Shown here in pieces: positions 34,346 through 43,621 of a stretch of DNA of 64,000 bases. Both the position numbers and the translations under genes were made by a program. The stretch is taken from contig NZ_LN831197.1 in assembly GCF_001375535.1 (NCBI RefSeq), forward strand, positions 1 to 64,000, given 5' to 3'. The notes under the pieces are model-generated. The model searched no databases. It was not told the DNA's origin and was given only the letters and a program-made list of their open reading frames with translations. Each line of letters opens with the position of its first letter. Within the stretch, counting starts at the first letter, position 1. Source of the stretch: Bacillus niameyensis (GTDB lineage: Bacteria > Bacillota > Bacilli > Bacillales > Bacillaceae_C).

Positions 34346-35656
34346 TTGGCGACAAAGCATGAACAAATTATTCGCCACATCGACAGTCTCCCGATCGGAG
34401 AAAAAATATCGGTACGGCAAATAGCAAAAGAACTAAAAGTAAGTGAAGGAACGGCATATCGAGCTATTAAAGACGCTGAAAATAAAGGATATGTGAGTAC
34501 AATTGAAAGAGTCGGAACGATTCGAATCGAACGCAAGAAAAAGGAAAATATTGAAAAACTTACTTTCGCTGAAGTAGTCAATATTATTGATGGACAAGTG
34601 CTCGGGGGAAAAGCAGGATTGCATAAGACGTTAACAAAGTTTGTCATTGGTGCGATGAAAATGGATGCCATCAAAAGGTATACAGGTCCTGGAAACTTGT
34701 TGATCGTTGGAAATCGGACAGATGTACATGAATTTGCTCTAAGAACAGGAGCGGCAGTTTTAATTACTGGCGGATTTGACACAAATGAAGATGTGAAACA
34801 ATTAGCTGATGAATTAAAATTACCGATTTTGTCTACAAGTTATGATACTTTTACTGTCGCTACGATGATTAACCGTGCGATATATGATCAATTGATTAAA
34901 AAGGAAATCATCTTAGTTGAGGATATTTTAACCCCTGAAAACGAATCTGCCAGCATTCAAATGAAAGAAACAGTTTCTGATTGGTATGCGAAAAAGTATG
35001 AGACGAATCACAGTCGTTTTCCTGTACTTGATGGCAGCAATAAAGTTGTAGGGATCGTAACGGGAAAGGATGTTATTGGTCAAAATGAAACGTTAACAAT
35101 TGATAAAGTTATGACTAGAAATCCTTTAACAGTTGGAAAAAAGACAAGTGTCGCATCGGTAGCACATATGATGATTTGGGAAGGAATTGAAGTACTGCCA
35201 GTTGTCGATGGGCAAAATCGGTTTGAAGGAATCATTAGTAGGCAAGATGTCTTGAAAGCTCTCCAAATGATTCAGCGCCAGCCTCACGTTGGGGAGACCA
35301 TTGACGATACGGTGACAAAACAGCTTGATGTTGGAGAAAATATAGACGAAAACGCCTTCTATTTTGAAGTTACCCCACAAATGACGAATCATTTAGGAAC
35401 CATTTCATATGGTGTGTTCACAACGATCGTGACAGATGCTGCTAGTCAAGTATTCCGGCAACAAAAAAAGGGAGAACTGGCTGTAGAAAATTTGACGATT
35501 TACTTTTTAAAGCCGGCCCAAATGGATGCTGTTTTACTTGTACAACCTCGAATTCTTGAAGCGGGAAGAAAATTTGGAAAAGTGGATGTCGAGGTATTTA
35601 ATGGCGGTGAATTAATCGGAAAAGCATTGATGATGTGCAAGTTAATTGAAAAATGA
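34346..35656 (+). CDS. ytoI: Helix-turn-helix/DRTGG/CBS/hotdog regulator YtoI
   Basis: This protein of 436 residues is a composite: N-terminal winged helix (about 1-65, GEKISVRQIAKELKVSEGTAYRAIKDAENKGYV), a DRTGG-type region, two CBS domains around 190-310 that usually bind adenyl nucleotides, and a C-terminal hotdog thioesterase-like fold (about 335-435). It is probably a nucleotide- or acyl-sensing transcription factor. The target genes are unknown. TTG 34346 gives a start MATKHEQ like the B. subtilis protein; GTG 34337 is an alternative three codons upstream. Confidence 0.88.
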   Translation: MATKHEQIIRHIDSLPIGEKISVRQIAKELKVSEGTAYRAIKDAENKGYVSTIERVGTIRIERKKKENIEKLTFAEVVNIIDGQVLGGKAGLHKTLTKFVIGAMKMDAIKRYTGPGNLLIVGNRTDVHEFALRTGAAVLITGGFDTNEDVKQLADELKLPILSTSYDTFTVATMINRAIYDQLIKKEIILVEDILTPENESASIQMKETVSDWYAKKYETNHSRFPVLDGSNKVVGIVTGKDVIGQNETLTIDKVMTRNPLTVGKKTSVASVAHMMIWEGIEVLPVVDGQNRFEGIISRQDVLKALQMIQRQPHVGETIDDTVTKQLDVGENIDENAFYFEVTPQMTNHLGTISYGVFTTIVTDAASQVFRQQKKGELAVENLTIYFLKPAQMDAVLLVQPRILEAGRKFGKVDVEVFNGGELIGKALMMCKLIEK

Positions 35657-35684
35657 TAAAGTCGCCTTAAAAAGGCGACTTTAT
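35656..35684. terminator. Bidirectional terminator between ytoI and ytpI
   Basis: ATAAAGTCGCCTT and AAGGCGACTTTAT form a perfect 13-bp stem with a 3-base loop, overlapping the last codon of ytpI. Confidence 0.9.
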
Positions 35685-35986
35685 TGGCGAGCAGCTTCTT
35701 CCGCTTCTTTAATAGCGTATGGAATATGGTGGCGATAAGATTTAAAACCGACCCAGGCGCTAGCTGCTCCAAGGATTAAGAATATAGCTGCTATAATATA
35801 AGTGAGCGGTGTTTGGTAAAGAAATACTTGGTTAATTCCAAATAGAGCAACAAAAGTCCCGAGTGCCACACTCGATTTTCCGCTTAATAATTTTCGCTCC
35901 ATAGGCAATCTGCTTCTTACATACTTAATTTTATAAAAAACATAAAAAGATAAAGAGACAACAATAAAGAAAACAAGAAATGGCAT
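35681..35986 (-). CDS. ytpI: YtpI-family membrane protein
   Basis: This 101-residue protein has three hydrophobic helices at about residues 1-18, 40-56 and 62-80, ending in HIPYAIKEAEEAARQ. Length, position between ytoI and nrnA, and orientation equal B. subtilis YtpI. Function is unknown. GGAGG lies ten bases before the ATG. Confidence 0.85.
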   Translation of the reverse strand: MPFLVFFIVVSLSFYVFYKIKYVRSRLPMERKLLSGKSSVALGTFVALFGINQVFLYQTPLTYIIAAIFLILGAASAWVGFKSYRHHIPYAIKEAEEAARQ

Positions 35987-36092
35987 AATGGTGTTTCCTC
36001 CGTTTCAATGTGAAGACAACGCTATTCCTATTGTATCGTAATGTTTTAATAAGACAAATGAAAAATATATGAACAAGGAAAGGATCGTGCAA

Positions 36093-37028
36093 ATGAAACA
36101 GCAAATACTAGATACAATCCAAAAATATGATAAAGTCATAATCCATCGTCATGTACGTCCAGATCCTGATGCGTATGGATCTCAAGGAGGACTTGCAGAA
36201 ATTTTAAAAGCTTCTTTTCCAGATAAAGAAGTATATGTAACAGGGGAACGAGATCCAGAATTGGATTTTTTATTTCTACCAGATGCTATTTCTGATGAAA
36301 TGTTTCAAGGAGCGCTCGTAATAGTCTGTGATACAGCTAACCTGGAGAGAATTTGTGATGAACGCTATTCTAGAGGTGAACGACTAATTAAAATTGACCA
36401 TCATCCGAATGAAGATCCATATGGTGATCTATTATGGGTAAATACAGATGCATCCTCAACGAGCGAAATGATTTATGATTTTTATGAGTTCGGAAAAAAT
36501 CAAGGTTTAAAAATGACAAATGAGGCTGCTCGACTTTTATTTGCAGGGATTGTCGGAGATACAGGCCGTTTTCAGTATCCTAGTACTACTTCCCAAACAT
36601 TCCATTACGCTGGCGAATTAATCAGCTATGACTTTGATCGAACTGAGCTTTTCAATCAAATGTATGAACTAAAACCTCATATGATTAAGCTTCAGGGCTA
36701 TGTGTATGAACATTATGTGATGAATGAAGATGGTGCTGCAACGGTTAAAATTACAAAAGAAACGTTGGAATCTTTTTCGGCAACACCGTCAGAAGCTTCG
36801 ATTCTTGTCAGCTCACTAGGAAATATTAAGGGGATTAAAGCATGGTGCTTTTTTATTGAGGAAAAAGATGAAATACGAGTTAGGTTGCGATCGAAGGGAC
36901 CTGTCATTAACAAAATTGCTATGAAATACGGCGGAGGTGGACACCCGCTTGCTGCAGGGGCATCTGTTTATTCATGGGAAGAAACGGAACAGGTAATAGT
37001 AGATATTCAAGCAGTGTGTAAAGAATAG
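36093..37028 (+). CDS. nrnA: Bifunctional oligoribonuclease/pAp phosphatase NrnA
   Basis: This 311-residue DHH/DHHA1 enzyme degrades nano-RNAs of two to five bases and dephosphorylates pAp from sulfur metabolism. Motifs: HVRPDPDAYGSQ, VCDTANLERI, the DHH signature IDHHPNEDPYGD, and DHHA1 glycine motif GGGGHPLAAGA. ATG 36093 lies eight bases after AAAGGA and matches the known length; the ATG 36069 lies upstream of that ribosome site and is less likely. Confidence 0.92.
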   Translation: MKQQILDTIQKYDKVIIHRHVRPDPDAYGSQGGLAEILKASFPDKEVYVTGERDPELDFLFLPDAISDEMFQGALVIVCDTANLERICDERYSRGERLIKIDHHPNEDPYGDLLWVNTDASSTSEMIYDFYEFGKNQGLKMTNEAARLLFAGIVGDTGRFQYPSTTSQTFHYAGELISYDFDRTELFNQMYELKPHMIKLQGYVYEHYVMNEDGAATVKITKETLESFSATPSEASILVSSLGNIKGIKAWCFFIEEKDEIRVRLRSKGPVINKIAMKYGGGGHPLAAGASVYSWEETEQVIVDIQAVCKE

Positions 37029-37056
37029 GTTGGTCTTTATTTTGCTCAACTAGCTA

Positions 37057-37114
37057 ACATCTGTGAGACAAGCAGGGCAGGAAGGGCCTTGCTTTGTCTC
37101 TCAGATGTGCTTTT
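37057..37114 (+). terminator. Long terminator of nrnA
   Basis: ACATCTGTGAGACAAGCA pairs with TGCTTTGTCTCTCAGATGT over about 18 bp with minor mismatches, followed by GCTTTTC. Confidence 0.85.
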
Positions 37115-37202
37115 CATCCTAATACAGAAATTCACCCATCGTATAATTCCATCAAAAGTCAAAAATTCTTACGTCGCTAACGGCCTTCCACCGTTTTTCA
37201 AA

Positions 37203-37709
37203 TTAGTCCGCAAGCCTTAGTTCGACCTCTATTTGGATCGTAGTATAAAAATATATTTCTCGAATAAGGAGTTCGTATTTTTTACCGTTAATTGCAACTA
37301 TTTTATTTTGGATTGTTTTTTTAATAATTTCTTTATTTTTATAGATGATTCCTAGCTCTTTAGTGAGTAGTGACTTCAAATCCTCTTTTATATCTTCTTC
37401 TGCAGTTAAAATACTTTGACTGTCTTTAATATTATATTTTTCATAGCCAGTAAGTTTTACTTTAATTTCTTGAATCGTTAACTTTTCCTCATTTTTTTTA
37501 TTTAACTCTCGGTAATCCTCTCGCCAAATATCAATGTCACTATTAAGCCTTTTGATTTCATTCGCCTGTTCCTGTAAGACAACACTGTTTCTTTCTTGTA
37601 CAACCCCAAACATATATAGAAAAATTATCCAGCTTATACAGCCTCCAATGGCAACACCTGCCATAAAGCGTTGCCATACGGGAGAGCGGTACAATGGAGG
37701 GATTCTCAT
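37203..37709 (-). CDS. ytrI: Sporulation membrane protein YtrI
   Basis: This 168-residue protein begins MRIPPLYRSPVWQRFMAGVAIGGCISWIIFLYMF, one membrane helix, followed by a coiled-coil region (about 40-80) and a mixed C-terminal domain. The N-terminus is characteristic of YtrI, a mother-cell protein needed for efficient sporulation in B. subtilis. ATG 37709 lies eight bases after AGGAG and overlaps the ytrH stop by four bases. Confidence 0.88.
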   Translation of the reverse strand: MRIPPLYRSPVWQRFMAGVAIGGCISWIIFLYMFGVVQERNSVVLQEQANEIKRLNSDIDIWREDYRELNKKNEEKLTIQEIKVKLTGYEKYNIKDSQSILTAEEDIKEDLKSLLTKELGIIYKNKEIIKKTIQNKIVAINGKKYELLIREIYFYTTIQIEVELRLAD

Positions 37710-38038
37710 GATATATGCTCCTGTGTTAGCCATGAAATGATTAATGATGCTGCTTTCGCTCCACCCATTGCGGATAAAATGAGTAAAAATTGCTTAAATA
37801 AATCTTTTGTTCCCCCATCTAAAAATCCTTTTTCAAAACTGTAAACTGTATCAAAAGTACCTCCAATCGCAGCCACGATCGCCCAAATTCTGATACTCCC
37901 GGAGATTTTATGGATTTCGGTAAGTAGAGGTTCTCCAGTAATAAATGATGCCAGTCCTCCGATTAGTGAACCGCCAATTACTACTCCGAAAGCAATAAAG
38001 AAGCCATTAAAAAATGCAGGAAAAAAAGCCTCATTCAC
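37706..38038 (-). CDS. ytrH: Sporulation membrane protein YtrH
   Basis: This 110-residue protein has helices at about residues 7-32, 50-66 and 82-100, with the conserved IRIWAIVAAIGGTFDTVYSFEKG segment and a C-terminal SWLTQEH. In B. subtilis ytrHI is expressed under sigma-E. I place the start at GTG 38038, nine bases after GGAG; the ATG at 38053 directly follows that ribosome site without spacing. It forms an operon with ytrI. Confidence 0.88.
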   Translation of the reverse strand: MNEAFFPAFFNGFFIAFGVVIGGSLIGGLASFITGEPLLTEIHKISGSIRIWAIVAAIGGTFDTVYSFEKGFLDGGTKDLFKQFLLILSAMGGAKAASLIISWLTQEHIS

Positions 38039-38227
38039 GACGATCATCTCCAATTTATAGATTGTCCTTAGTTAAATATATGGGACAATGGCTCACTCTA
38101 TGATGGAAAGGGGGCTTCTTTCACATAATTTATTTAACTTGTCCATGGCAAAGAAAGTCATCGTTATTCCATTTTTTTTCATGCTAGTCCATAATAGAAA
38201 ATAGAAATAAGGGTAGGTGTTATACTC

Positions 38228-41200
38228 ATGAATTTTGCCCATTTACAAATATCCACAGCTTATAGTTTACTTTCAAGTACGATTTCCATCCCGGCATTAA
38301 TTGATCAAGCCCAAAAGTTGGATTATAAAGCGCTAGCCATTACAGATCATAATGTTTTGTACGGTGTTTTGCCGTTTTATAAACAGTGCTTAAAAGCGAA
38401 AATTAAACCGATTATCGGCATGACAGCATTTATCAAATTGGATGAGTCAGCTGCATGTCCATTTATTTTACTTGCTAAAAATAACCATGGTTACGAAAAT
38501 TTGTTGAAAATTTCTAGTGTAATTAAAACAACGCGAGAAGAGTCGATCATATTGGAAGATTTCATCTCCTATACTTCTGGCTTAATTGCTTTAACTCCAG
38601 GAAAAAACGGTAGGATTGAACAATTACTTCTACAAGATCAAAAAGATCAGGCCATTGTAATAGCTAAACAGTTTTTAAATATTTTCGGCAAAGATCATTT
38701 TTATCTCTCCGTTCAACAACATCACAATGATATGAAATTGCTAACTTCGATAAAGGAGTTAGCAAGCAATCTTGATATCCCTCTTGTGGCTACGAATAAT
38801 GTTCAATATCTCGAGAAGGATGATTCTTTCGCTCGCGACTGTTTAATAGCTATTCGTGACGGTGTAAAGAATATTCGAGAACTAGTGACGGAGGAGGACC
38901 ATCAGGATTACTATTTCAAATCTCAGAAAGAAATGGTGGACTTATTTATTGACCTACCTGACGCCATTGCAAATACATTGAAAATTGCCGAAGAATGCAA
39001 TGTTATGATTGAAACAGGTAGAGAGCTGTTACCAAAATACCCTCTTTCTGAAGGGGAAAAGTCAAGTCATGTCTTAAGTGAATTATGTAAAAGAGGACTA
39101 ATTGAGAAGATTTCTAATCCAGACCAAAAATATTGGGATCGATTGGCGTATGAATTGAAAATTATTAATCAAATGGGTTTTAATGATTACTTCTTAATAG
39201 TCTGGGATTTTATGAAATATGCCAGGGATCACAATATTTTAACTGGACCAGGTAGGGGGTCAGCTGCGGGAGCGCTCGTCTCCTTTTTACTAGGCATCAC
39301 TGATGTTGATCCAATTAAACATGGCTTGCTTTTCGAACGGTTTCTAAATCCAGAACGAGTGAGTATGCCAGATATCGATATTGATTTTCCGGATCATAGG
39401 CGAGATGAAGTCATTCAATACGTCATGAATAAATATGGTAGAGAAAATGTTGCTCAAATCATTACATTTGGAACGTTTGCAGCAAAAGCGGCCCTACGCG
39501 ATACTGCTCGCGTCTTCGGCTTGAATTCTGAGCAAATGGAGAAGTTATCGAAGTTGGTTCCTTCAAGGCTTGGTATAACATTGAAGCAAGCTTTTCAGGA
39601 GTCAGACGGTCTTAAGGACTTTATTAATCAATCTGACCATAATCGAAAGCTTTTTGAAACAGCTTTGAAAATTGAGGGACTTCCTCGTCATACTTCAACT
39701 CACGCTGCAGGTGTAGTTATTTCGGAACGTCCATTAACGAATTATATCGCGCTTCAAGGTGGAGAGACGGGGACTTATTTAACTCAGTTTCCAATGGAGA
39801 ACCTCGAGGAAATTGGACTATTAAAAATGGATTTTTTGGGACTACGAAATTTAACACTTTTGGAGCAAATACAAAAAAGCATTGAATTAAGAACGAGGAA
39901 GAAAATAAACATTAAAGAGATCCCTTTTCAAGATCAGAAGACTTTTAATCTTTTACAACAAGGGGAGACTTCGGGTATCTTCCAATTAGAATCAGAGGGC
40001 ATGAGAAAAGTCTTACGAGATCTTAAGCCGACTGAATTTGAAGATATTGTAGCGGTTAACGCTCTATTTAGACCTGGTCCAATGGAGAATATTCCGCTTT
40101 ATATTGCTCGCAAGCAGGGTGTCCAAAAGGTGCAATATCCGCACCCAGATTTGCATGATATTTTAAGCCTTACCTATGGTGTTATAGTTTATCAAGAACA
40201 AATCATACAGATAGCTTCTAAGATGGCAGGCTTTTCATTAGGGGAAGCTGATTTACTTAGAAGAGCAGTTAGTAAAAAGAAAAGGGATGTATTGGACGAG
40301 GAAAGGAAACACTTTGTTGAAGGAGCACTAGGAAAGGGATATGACAAAGAAACAGCCCATGAAATTTATGATTTAATTGTTCGTTTTGCCAATTATGGAT
40401 TTAATAGAAGTCATGCTGTTGCGTATAGTTTCATATCATGGCAATTAGCGTGGTTAAAAGCAAATTATCAAGAAGATTTCATGGCTGCCCTTTTAACCTC
40501 TGTCATTGGAAACGAAGAAAAACTCTCAAAATATATAGCTGAAGCAAAACAAAACGGGATAAATATACTGCCTCCCTCTATTAATGCTAGTCACTTTCCG
40601 TTTATTTCTGATGCAAAAGGGATTCGCTTTAGTTTAGGGGCAATAAAAGGAATCGGTGCTGCCGTTTTGAGAGAAATCATTCAAGCAAGAAAAAGAGGAC
40701 CATTTCAAGATTTATTTGATTTTTGCATTAGAGTTTCACCAAGAACTATTAACCGTAAAGTAATAGAATCTTTGATCCATTCTGGAGCATTTGATGAATT
40801 TGGTTATGATCGGGCTGTATTATTAGCTACTTTAGACGTCGCTTTAGATCATGCTGAGTTTATGAGGCCAACAAATGAATTAGATTTATTTATTGATGAG
40901 TTTCAAGTAAAACCAAAATATGTAAAAGTTGAACCGATCGCTATAGTTGATAAGCTTTTCTATGAAAAACAAGTACTTGGACTCTATATTTCAGATCACC
41001 CAACAAGTGTCTTTACGGAGAAATTTCGTGCGCTAGGGACAAAGTCATTGCATGAATTAAAGAGTGGAGAGCGAAATGTGATAGCTGGAGTCTATTTCAT
41101 AAACCTGAAAAAAATTAGAACAAAAAAAGGGGAGCTTATGGCTTTTGTGAAAATGAGCGATTCCTCAGGTGATATGGAAGGGGTTATTTTTCCAGATGTT

Positions 41201-41560
41201 TTTCGAAAATATGGAGCGCATTGTAAAGAAGGAGAAACGGTTTTAGTTTCCGGTAATATTGAACAGCGGGGAGAAATCACCCAATTTATCATTCAAAGGA
41301 TTCAATCACCTGAGGAGATTTCTATCCCAAAGAGACCAACACTATACATTAAGATCCCTACTGAACTTCATCACCAGAAGATACTTTACCAACTTCAAGG
41401 TATTTTCCAGGCACATCCCGGTTCCACGATGACAGTTCTTCATTACGAAAAAACAAGCCAGACAATAAGGTTAGGATCAAAGGATTGGGTAAATGTGTCA
41501 AAAACTACTTTAACTGAATTACAAAATCTTCTTGGGAAAGAAAATGTAGTTCTGAAATAA
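38228..41560 (+). CDS. dnaE: DNA polymerase III alpha subunit DnaE
   Basis: This 1110-residue polymerase extends RNA primers before hand-off to PolC in Bacillus. Order of domains: PHP (1-about 275), palm with PDIDIDF active site near residue 380, thumb and fingers, tandem helix-hairpin-helix (about 800), OB fold (NVIAGVYFINLKKIRTKKGELMAFVKM, about 945) and a C-terminal domain. The PHP domain keeps ITDHNVLYG, but the second metal histidine in the first motif is replaced: HLQIST instead of HLQVHS. No proofreading domain is present, as expected for DnaE. It is divergent from ytrH. Confidence 0.96.
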   Translation: MNFAHLQISTAYSLLSSTISIPALIDQAQKLDYKALAITDHNVLYGVLPFYKQCLKAKIKPIIGMTAFIKLDESAACPFILLAKNNHGYENLLKISSVIKTTREESIILEDFISYTSGLIALTPGKNGRIEQLLLQDQKDQAIVIAKQFLNIFGKDHFYLSVQQHHNDMKLLTSIKELASNLDIPLVATNNVQYLEKDDSFARDCLIAIRDGVKNIRELVTEEDHQDYYFKSQKEMVDLFIDLPDAIANTLKIAEECNVMIETGRELLPKYPLSEGEKSSHVLSELCKRGLIEKISNPDQKYWDRLAYELKIINQMGFNDYFLIVWDFMKYARDHNILTGPGRGSAAGALVSFLLGITDVDPIKHGLLFERFLNPERVSMPDIDIDFPDHRRDEVIQYVMNKYGRENVAQIITFGTFAAKAALRDTARVFGLNSEQMEKLSKLVPSRLGITLKQAFQESDGLKDFINQSDHNRKLFETALKIEGLPRHTSTHAAGVVISERPLTNYIALQGGETGTYLTQFPMENLEEIGLLKMDFLGLRNLTLLEQIQKSIELRTRKKINIKEIPFQDQKTFNLLQQGETSGIFQLESEGMRKVLRDLKPTEFEDIVAVNALFRPGPMENIPLYIARKQGVQKVQYPHPDLHDILSLTYGVIVYQEQIIQIASKMAGFSLGEADLLRRAVSKKKRDVLDEERKHFVEGALGKGYDKETAHEIYDLIVRFANYGFNRSHAVAYSFISWQLAWLKANYQEDFMAALLTSVIGNEEKLSKYIAEAKQNGINILPPSINASHFPFISDAKGIRFSLGAIKGIGAAVLREIIQARKRGPFQDLFDFCIRVSPRTINRKVIESLIHSGAFDEFGYDRAVLLATLDVALDHAEFMRPTNELDLFIDEFQVKPKYVKVEPIAIVDKLFYEKQVLGLYISDHPTSVFTEKFRALGTKSLHELKSGERNVIAGVYFINLKKIRTKKGELMAFVKMSDSSGDMEGVIFPDVFRKYGAHCKEGETVLVSGNIEQRGEITQFIIQRIQSPEEISIPKRPTLYIKIPTELHHQKILYQLQGIFQAHPGSTMTVLHYEKTSQTIRLGSKDWVNVSKTTLTELQNLLGKENVVLK

Positions 41561-41599
41561 CTTTTTCAATCTGCACAAAATATGATATATTATTTTAGA

Positions 41600-41740
41600 A
41601 GCTTTTGTGGCCAGACCACTTCCACTGAAAAATGCAATAAAACGTGCAGGGTATTAGCGGATCGACCTAACAAGCTAGAAGCGCTACGACAATTGTGACT
41701 AGTCTGTCGTTATGCGCCAAAGCTAGGCATAAAGGAGTGA
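41600..41740 (+). promoter_or_regulatory. Structured leader of the malic enzyme gene
   Basis: The 187-bp gap before ytsJ contains consecutive hairpins: GTGG/CCAC around CCAGA near 41608; CAGG/CCT near 41648-41667; and a long one in which CTAG, GCGC and CGACA (41675-41691) pair with TGTCG, GCGC and CTAG (41705-41726). The last stem ends five bases before AAAGGAG and has no T tract. I recognise no known riboswitch. Confidence 0.4.
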
Positions 41741-41747
41741 AGTTTTT

Positions 41748-42986
41748 TTGACTTTACGAGAAGAAGCACTGCATATGCATAAAATCAATAGGGGTAAGCT
41801 GGAGTCGAAATCAAAGATCGAAGTGAAGAATGCCAAAGACTTGAGTCTTGCCTATTCTCCTGGTGTTGCTGAACCTAGTAAGGCCATTTTTAAAGCGCCT
41901 GAAACAGTTTATGACTATACAATGAAGGGGAATATGGTGGGGGTTGTTACAAATGGCACAGCTGTTTTAGGTCTTGGCAATATAGGCCCGGAAGCTGCCT
42001 TGCCTGTGATGGAGGGAAAAGCAGTTCTGTTTAAAAGTTTTGCCGGAGTCGATGCTTTTCCTATATGTTTAAATACGACTGACGTTGAAGAATTTATAAG
42101 AACTGTGAAATTATTAGAACCCAATTTTGGTGGTATTAACCTAGAGGATATTGCTGCTCCTCAATGTTTTGTGATTGAGGAAAGGCTAAAAAAAGAAACG
42201 AATATTCCTGTCTTCCATGATGATCAACATGGAACTGCAATCGTCACAGTTGCTGGGTTAATAAATGCGTTGAAAATCACGAAAAGACGCATGAATAACA
42301 TTAAAGTAATATTGAATGGAGCGGGTGCGGCTGGAATAGCTATACTTCAGCTCTTACACAGTTACGGCGTCCGAGATATCATTATGTGTGATTCTAAGGG
42401 GGCCATCTACGCAGGTCGTCAAGAAGGAATGAATGATGTCAAAAATAAAGTGGCAAGCTATACAAACTTAAACAAACAACAAGGAAATCTTGCAGAAGTT
42501 ATAAAAGATGCAGATGTTTTTATTGGTGTTTCTGTAGCCGGTGCCTTAACACGGAATATGATTCTATCTATGCATAAAGATCCGATTATTTTTGCGATGG
42601 CTAATCCTGATCCGGAAATCATGCCTCACGATGCATTGGCAGCCGGTGCAAAAGTGATTGGAACAGGTCGTTCTGATTTCCCAAATCAAGTTAACAATGT
42701 GTTAGCCTTTCCGGGTATATTTAGGGGTGCTTTAGATGTAAGAGCAACTCACATTAATGAAGAAATGAAACAGGCAGCTGTATTAGCTATAGCCAATTTG
42801 ATTTCAAATGAAAAGCTCTCAGCAAATTATGTTATTCCAGGGCCTTTTGATCCTCGGGTTGCTCCAGAAGTAGCTGCTGCTGTCGCTAAAGCTGCAATGG
42901 AAACAGGAGTTGCACGAATAAAAGTGGACCCAGATGAAATTCGCGACCGAACAAAAAGGCTCGCGGTCATTAGCAAAAGTGAGTGA
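41748..42986 (+). CDS. ytsJ: NADP-dependent malic enzyme YtsJ
   Basis: This 412-residue enzyme converts malate to pyruvate, CO2 and NADPH. Signature segments: SLAYSPGVAEPSKAI, metal-binding FHDDQHGTAIVTVAGL, and Rossmann NGAGAAGIAILQLL followed by DSKGAIY. The start is a TTG at 41748, eight bases after AAAGGAGTG, and gives the N-terminus expected from B. subtilis YtsJ, the major malic enzyme of that species. It is followed by a GntR gene and accDA, to which it supplies NADPH and carbon for lipid synthesis. Confidence 0.93.
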   Translation: MTLREEALHMHKINRGKLESKSKIEVKNAKDLSLAYSPGVAEPSKAIFKAPETVYDYTMKGNMVGVVTNGTAVLGLGNIGPEAALPVMEGKAVLFKSFAGVDAFPICLNTTDVEEFIRTVKLLEPNFGGINLEDIAAPQCFVIEERLKKETNIPVFHDDQHGTAIVTVAGLINALKITKRRMNNIKVILNGAGAAGIAILQLLHSYGVRDIIMCDSKGAIYAGRQEGMNDVKNKVASYTNLNKQQGNLAEVIKDADVFIGVSVAGALTRNMILSMHKDPIIFAMANPDPEIMPHDALAAGAKVIGTGRSDFPNQVNNVLAFPGIFRGALDVRATHINEEMKQAAVLAIANLISNEKLSANYVIPGPFDPRVAPEVAAAVAKAAMETGVARIKVDPDEIRDRTKRLAVISKSE

Positions 42987-42991
42987 AAGTC

Positions 42992-43621
42992 ATGGACAAT
43001 AGTGCACAACAATCTAAAGTATATCTAGGAATTGTGAAAGATATTAAGGAAATGATTCGAGCGGATGGATTGGAAAAAGGGGACAAAATTCCTTCTGAAC
43101 GAGAATTATCAGAACGTTTGAAAGTAGGACGCTCCTCAGTCCGCGAAGCCCTTCGTTCACTTGAACTGTTAGGTCTAATAGAAACACGCAGAGGCGAAGG
43201 GACTTTTTTGTGTGATTTTAAAAATCATCAATTGATTAATCTGCTAGGAATGTTTATTTTAGAAGATCCGAATGTAAAAGAGGATTTAATTGAAACGAGA
43301 AGAATAATAGAAATAAACATACTTCAACATATTAGCTCTTTAGAGGACAAGTCAAAACTTCAGAAATTGATTCTGCAAGATAATGTAAAATGGGAAGATG
43401 TTATGGAACTCGCCCATAATCGATTGCTTTATAGAATTTGGCAAATCATTAATAATTATGCATCTGAATGGAAACAGCCAGATATACAAGTTGATTCTTC
43501 GTTTTTAGAATCAATACTCGCAGGAAACATTGAAAAAGTTCTTACTTATTATCAAGACTCACATAGGGGAGTATTATCTGGCCGATCGAAGCCGATTTTA
43601 GGGGGGGATCCGCATGCTTAA
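42992..43621 (+). CDS. GntR-family (FadR-like) transcriptional regulator
   Basis: This protein of about 209 residues has an N-terminal winged helix ([45 protein letters not shown], about 25-70) and a short helical C-terminal domain lacking an obvious FCD metal site. It overlaps accD by eight bases and almost abuts ytsJ, so it is co-transcribed with both. Regulation of this lipid-precursor operon is a reasonable inference. B. subtilis lacks a gene here. GTG 42983, inside the ytsJ end, is an alternative start. Confidence 0.8.
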   Translation: MDNSAQQSKVYLGIVKDIKEMIRADGLEKGDKIPSERELSERLKVGRSSVREALRSLELLGLIETRRGEGTFLCDFKNHQLINLLGMFILEDPNVKEDLIETRRIIEINILQHISSLEDKSKLQKLILQDNVKWEDVMELAHNRLLYRIWQIINNYASEWKQPDIQVDSSFLESILAGNIEKVLTYYQDSHRGVLSGRSKPILGGDPHA

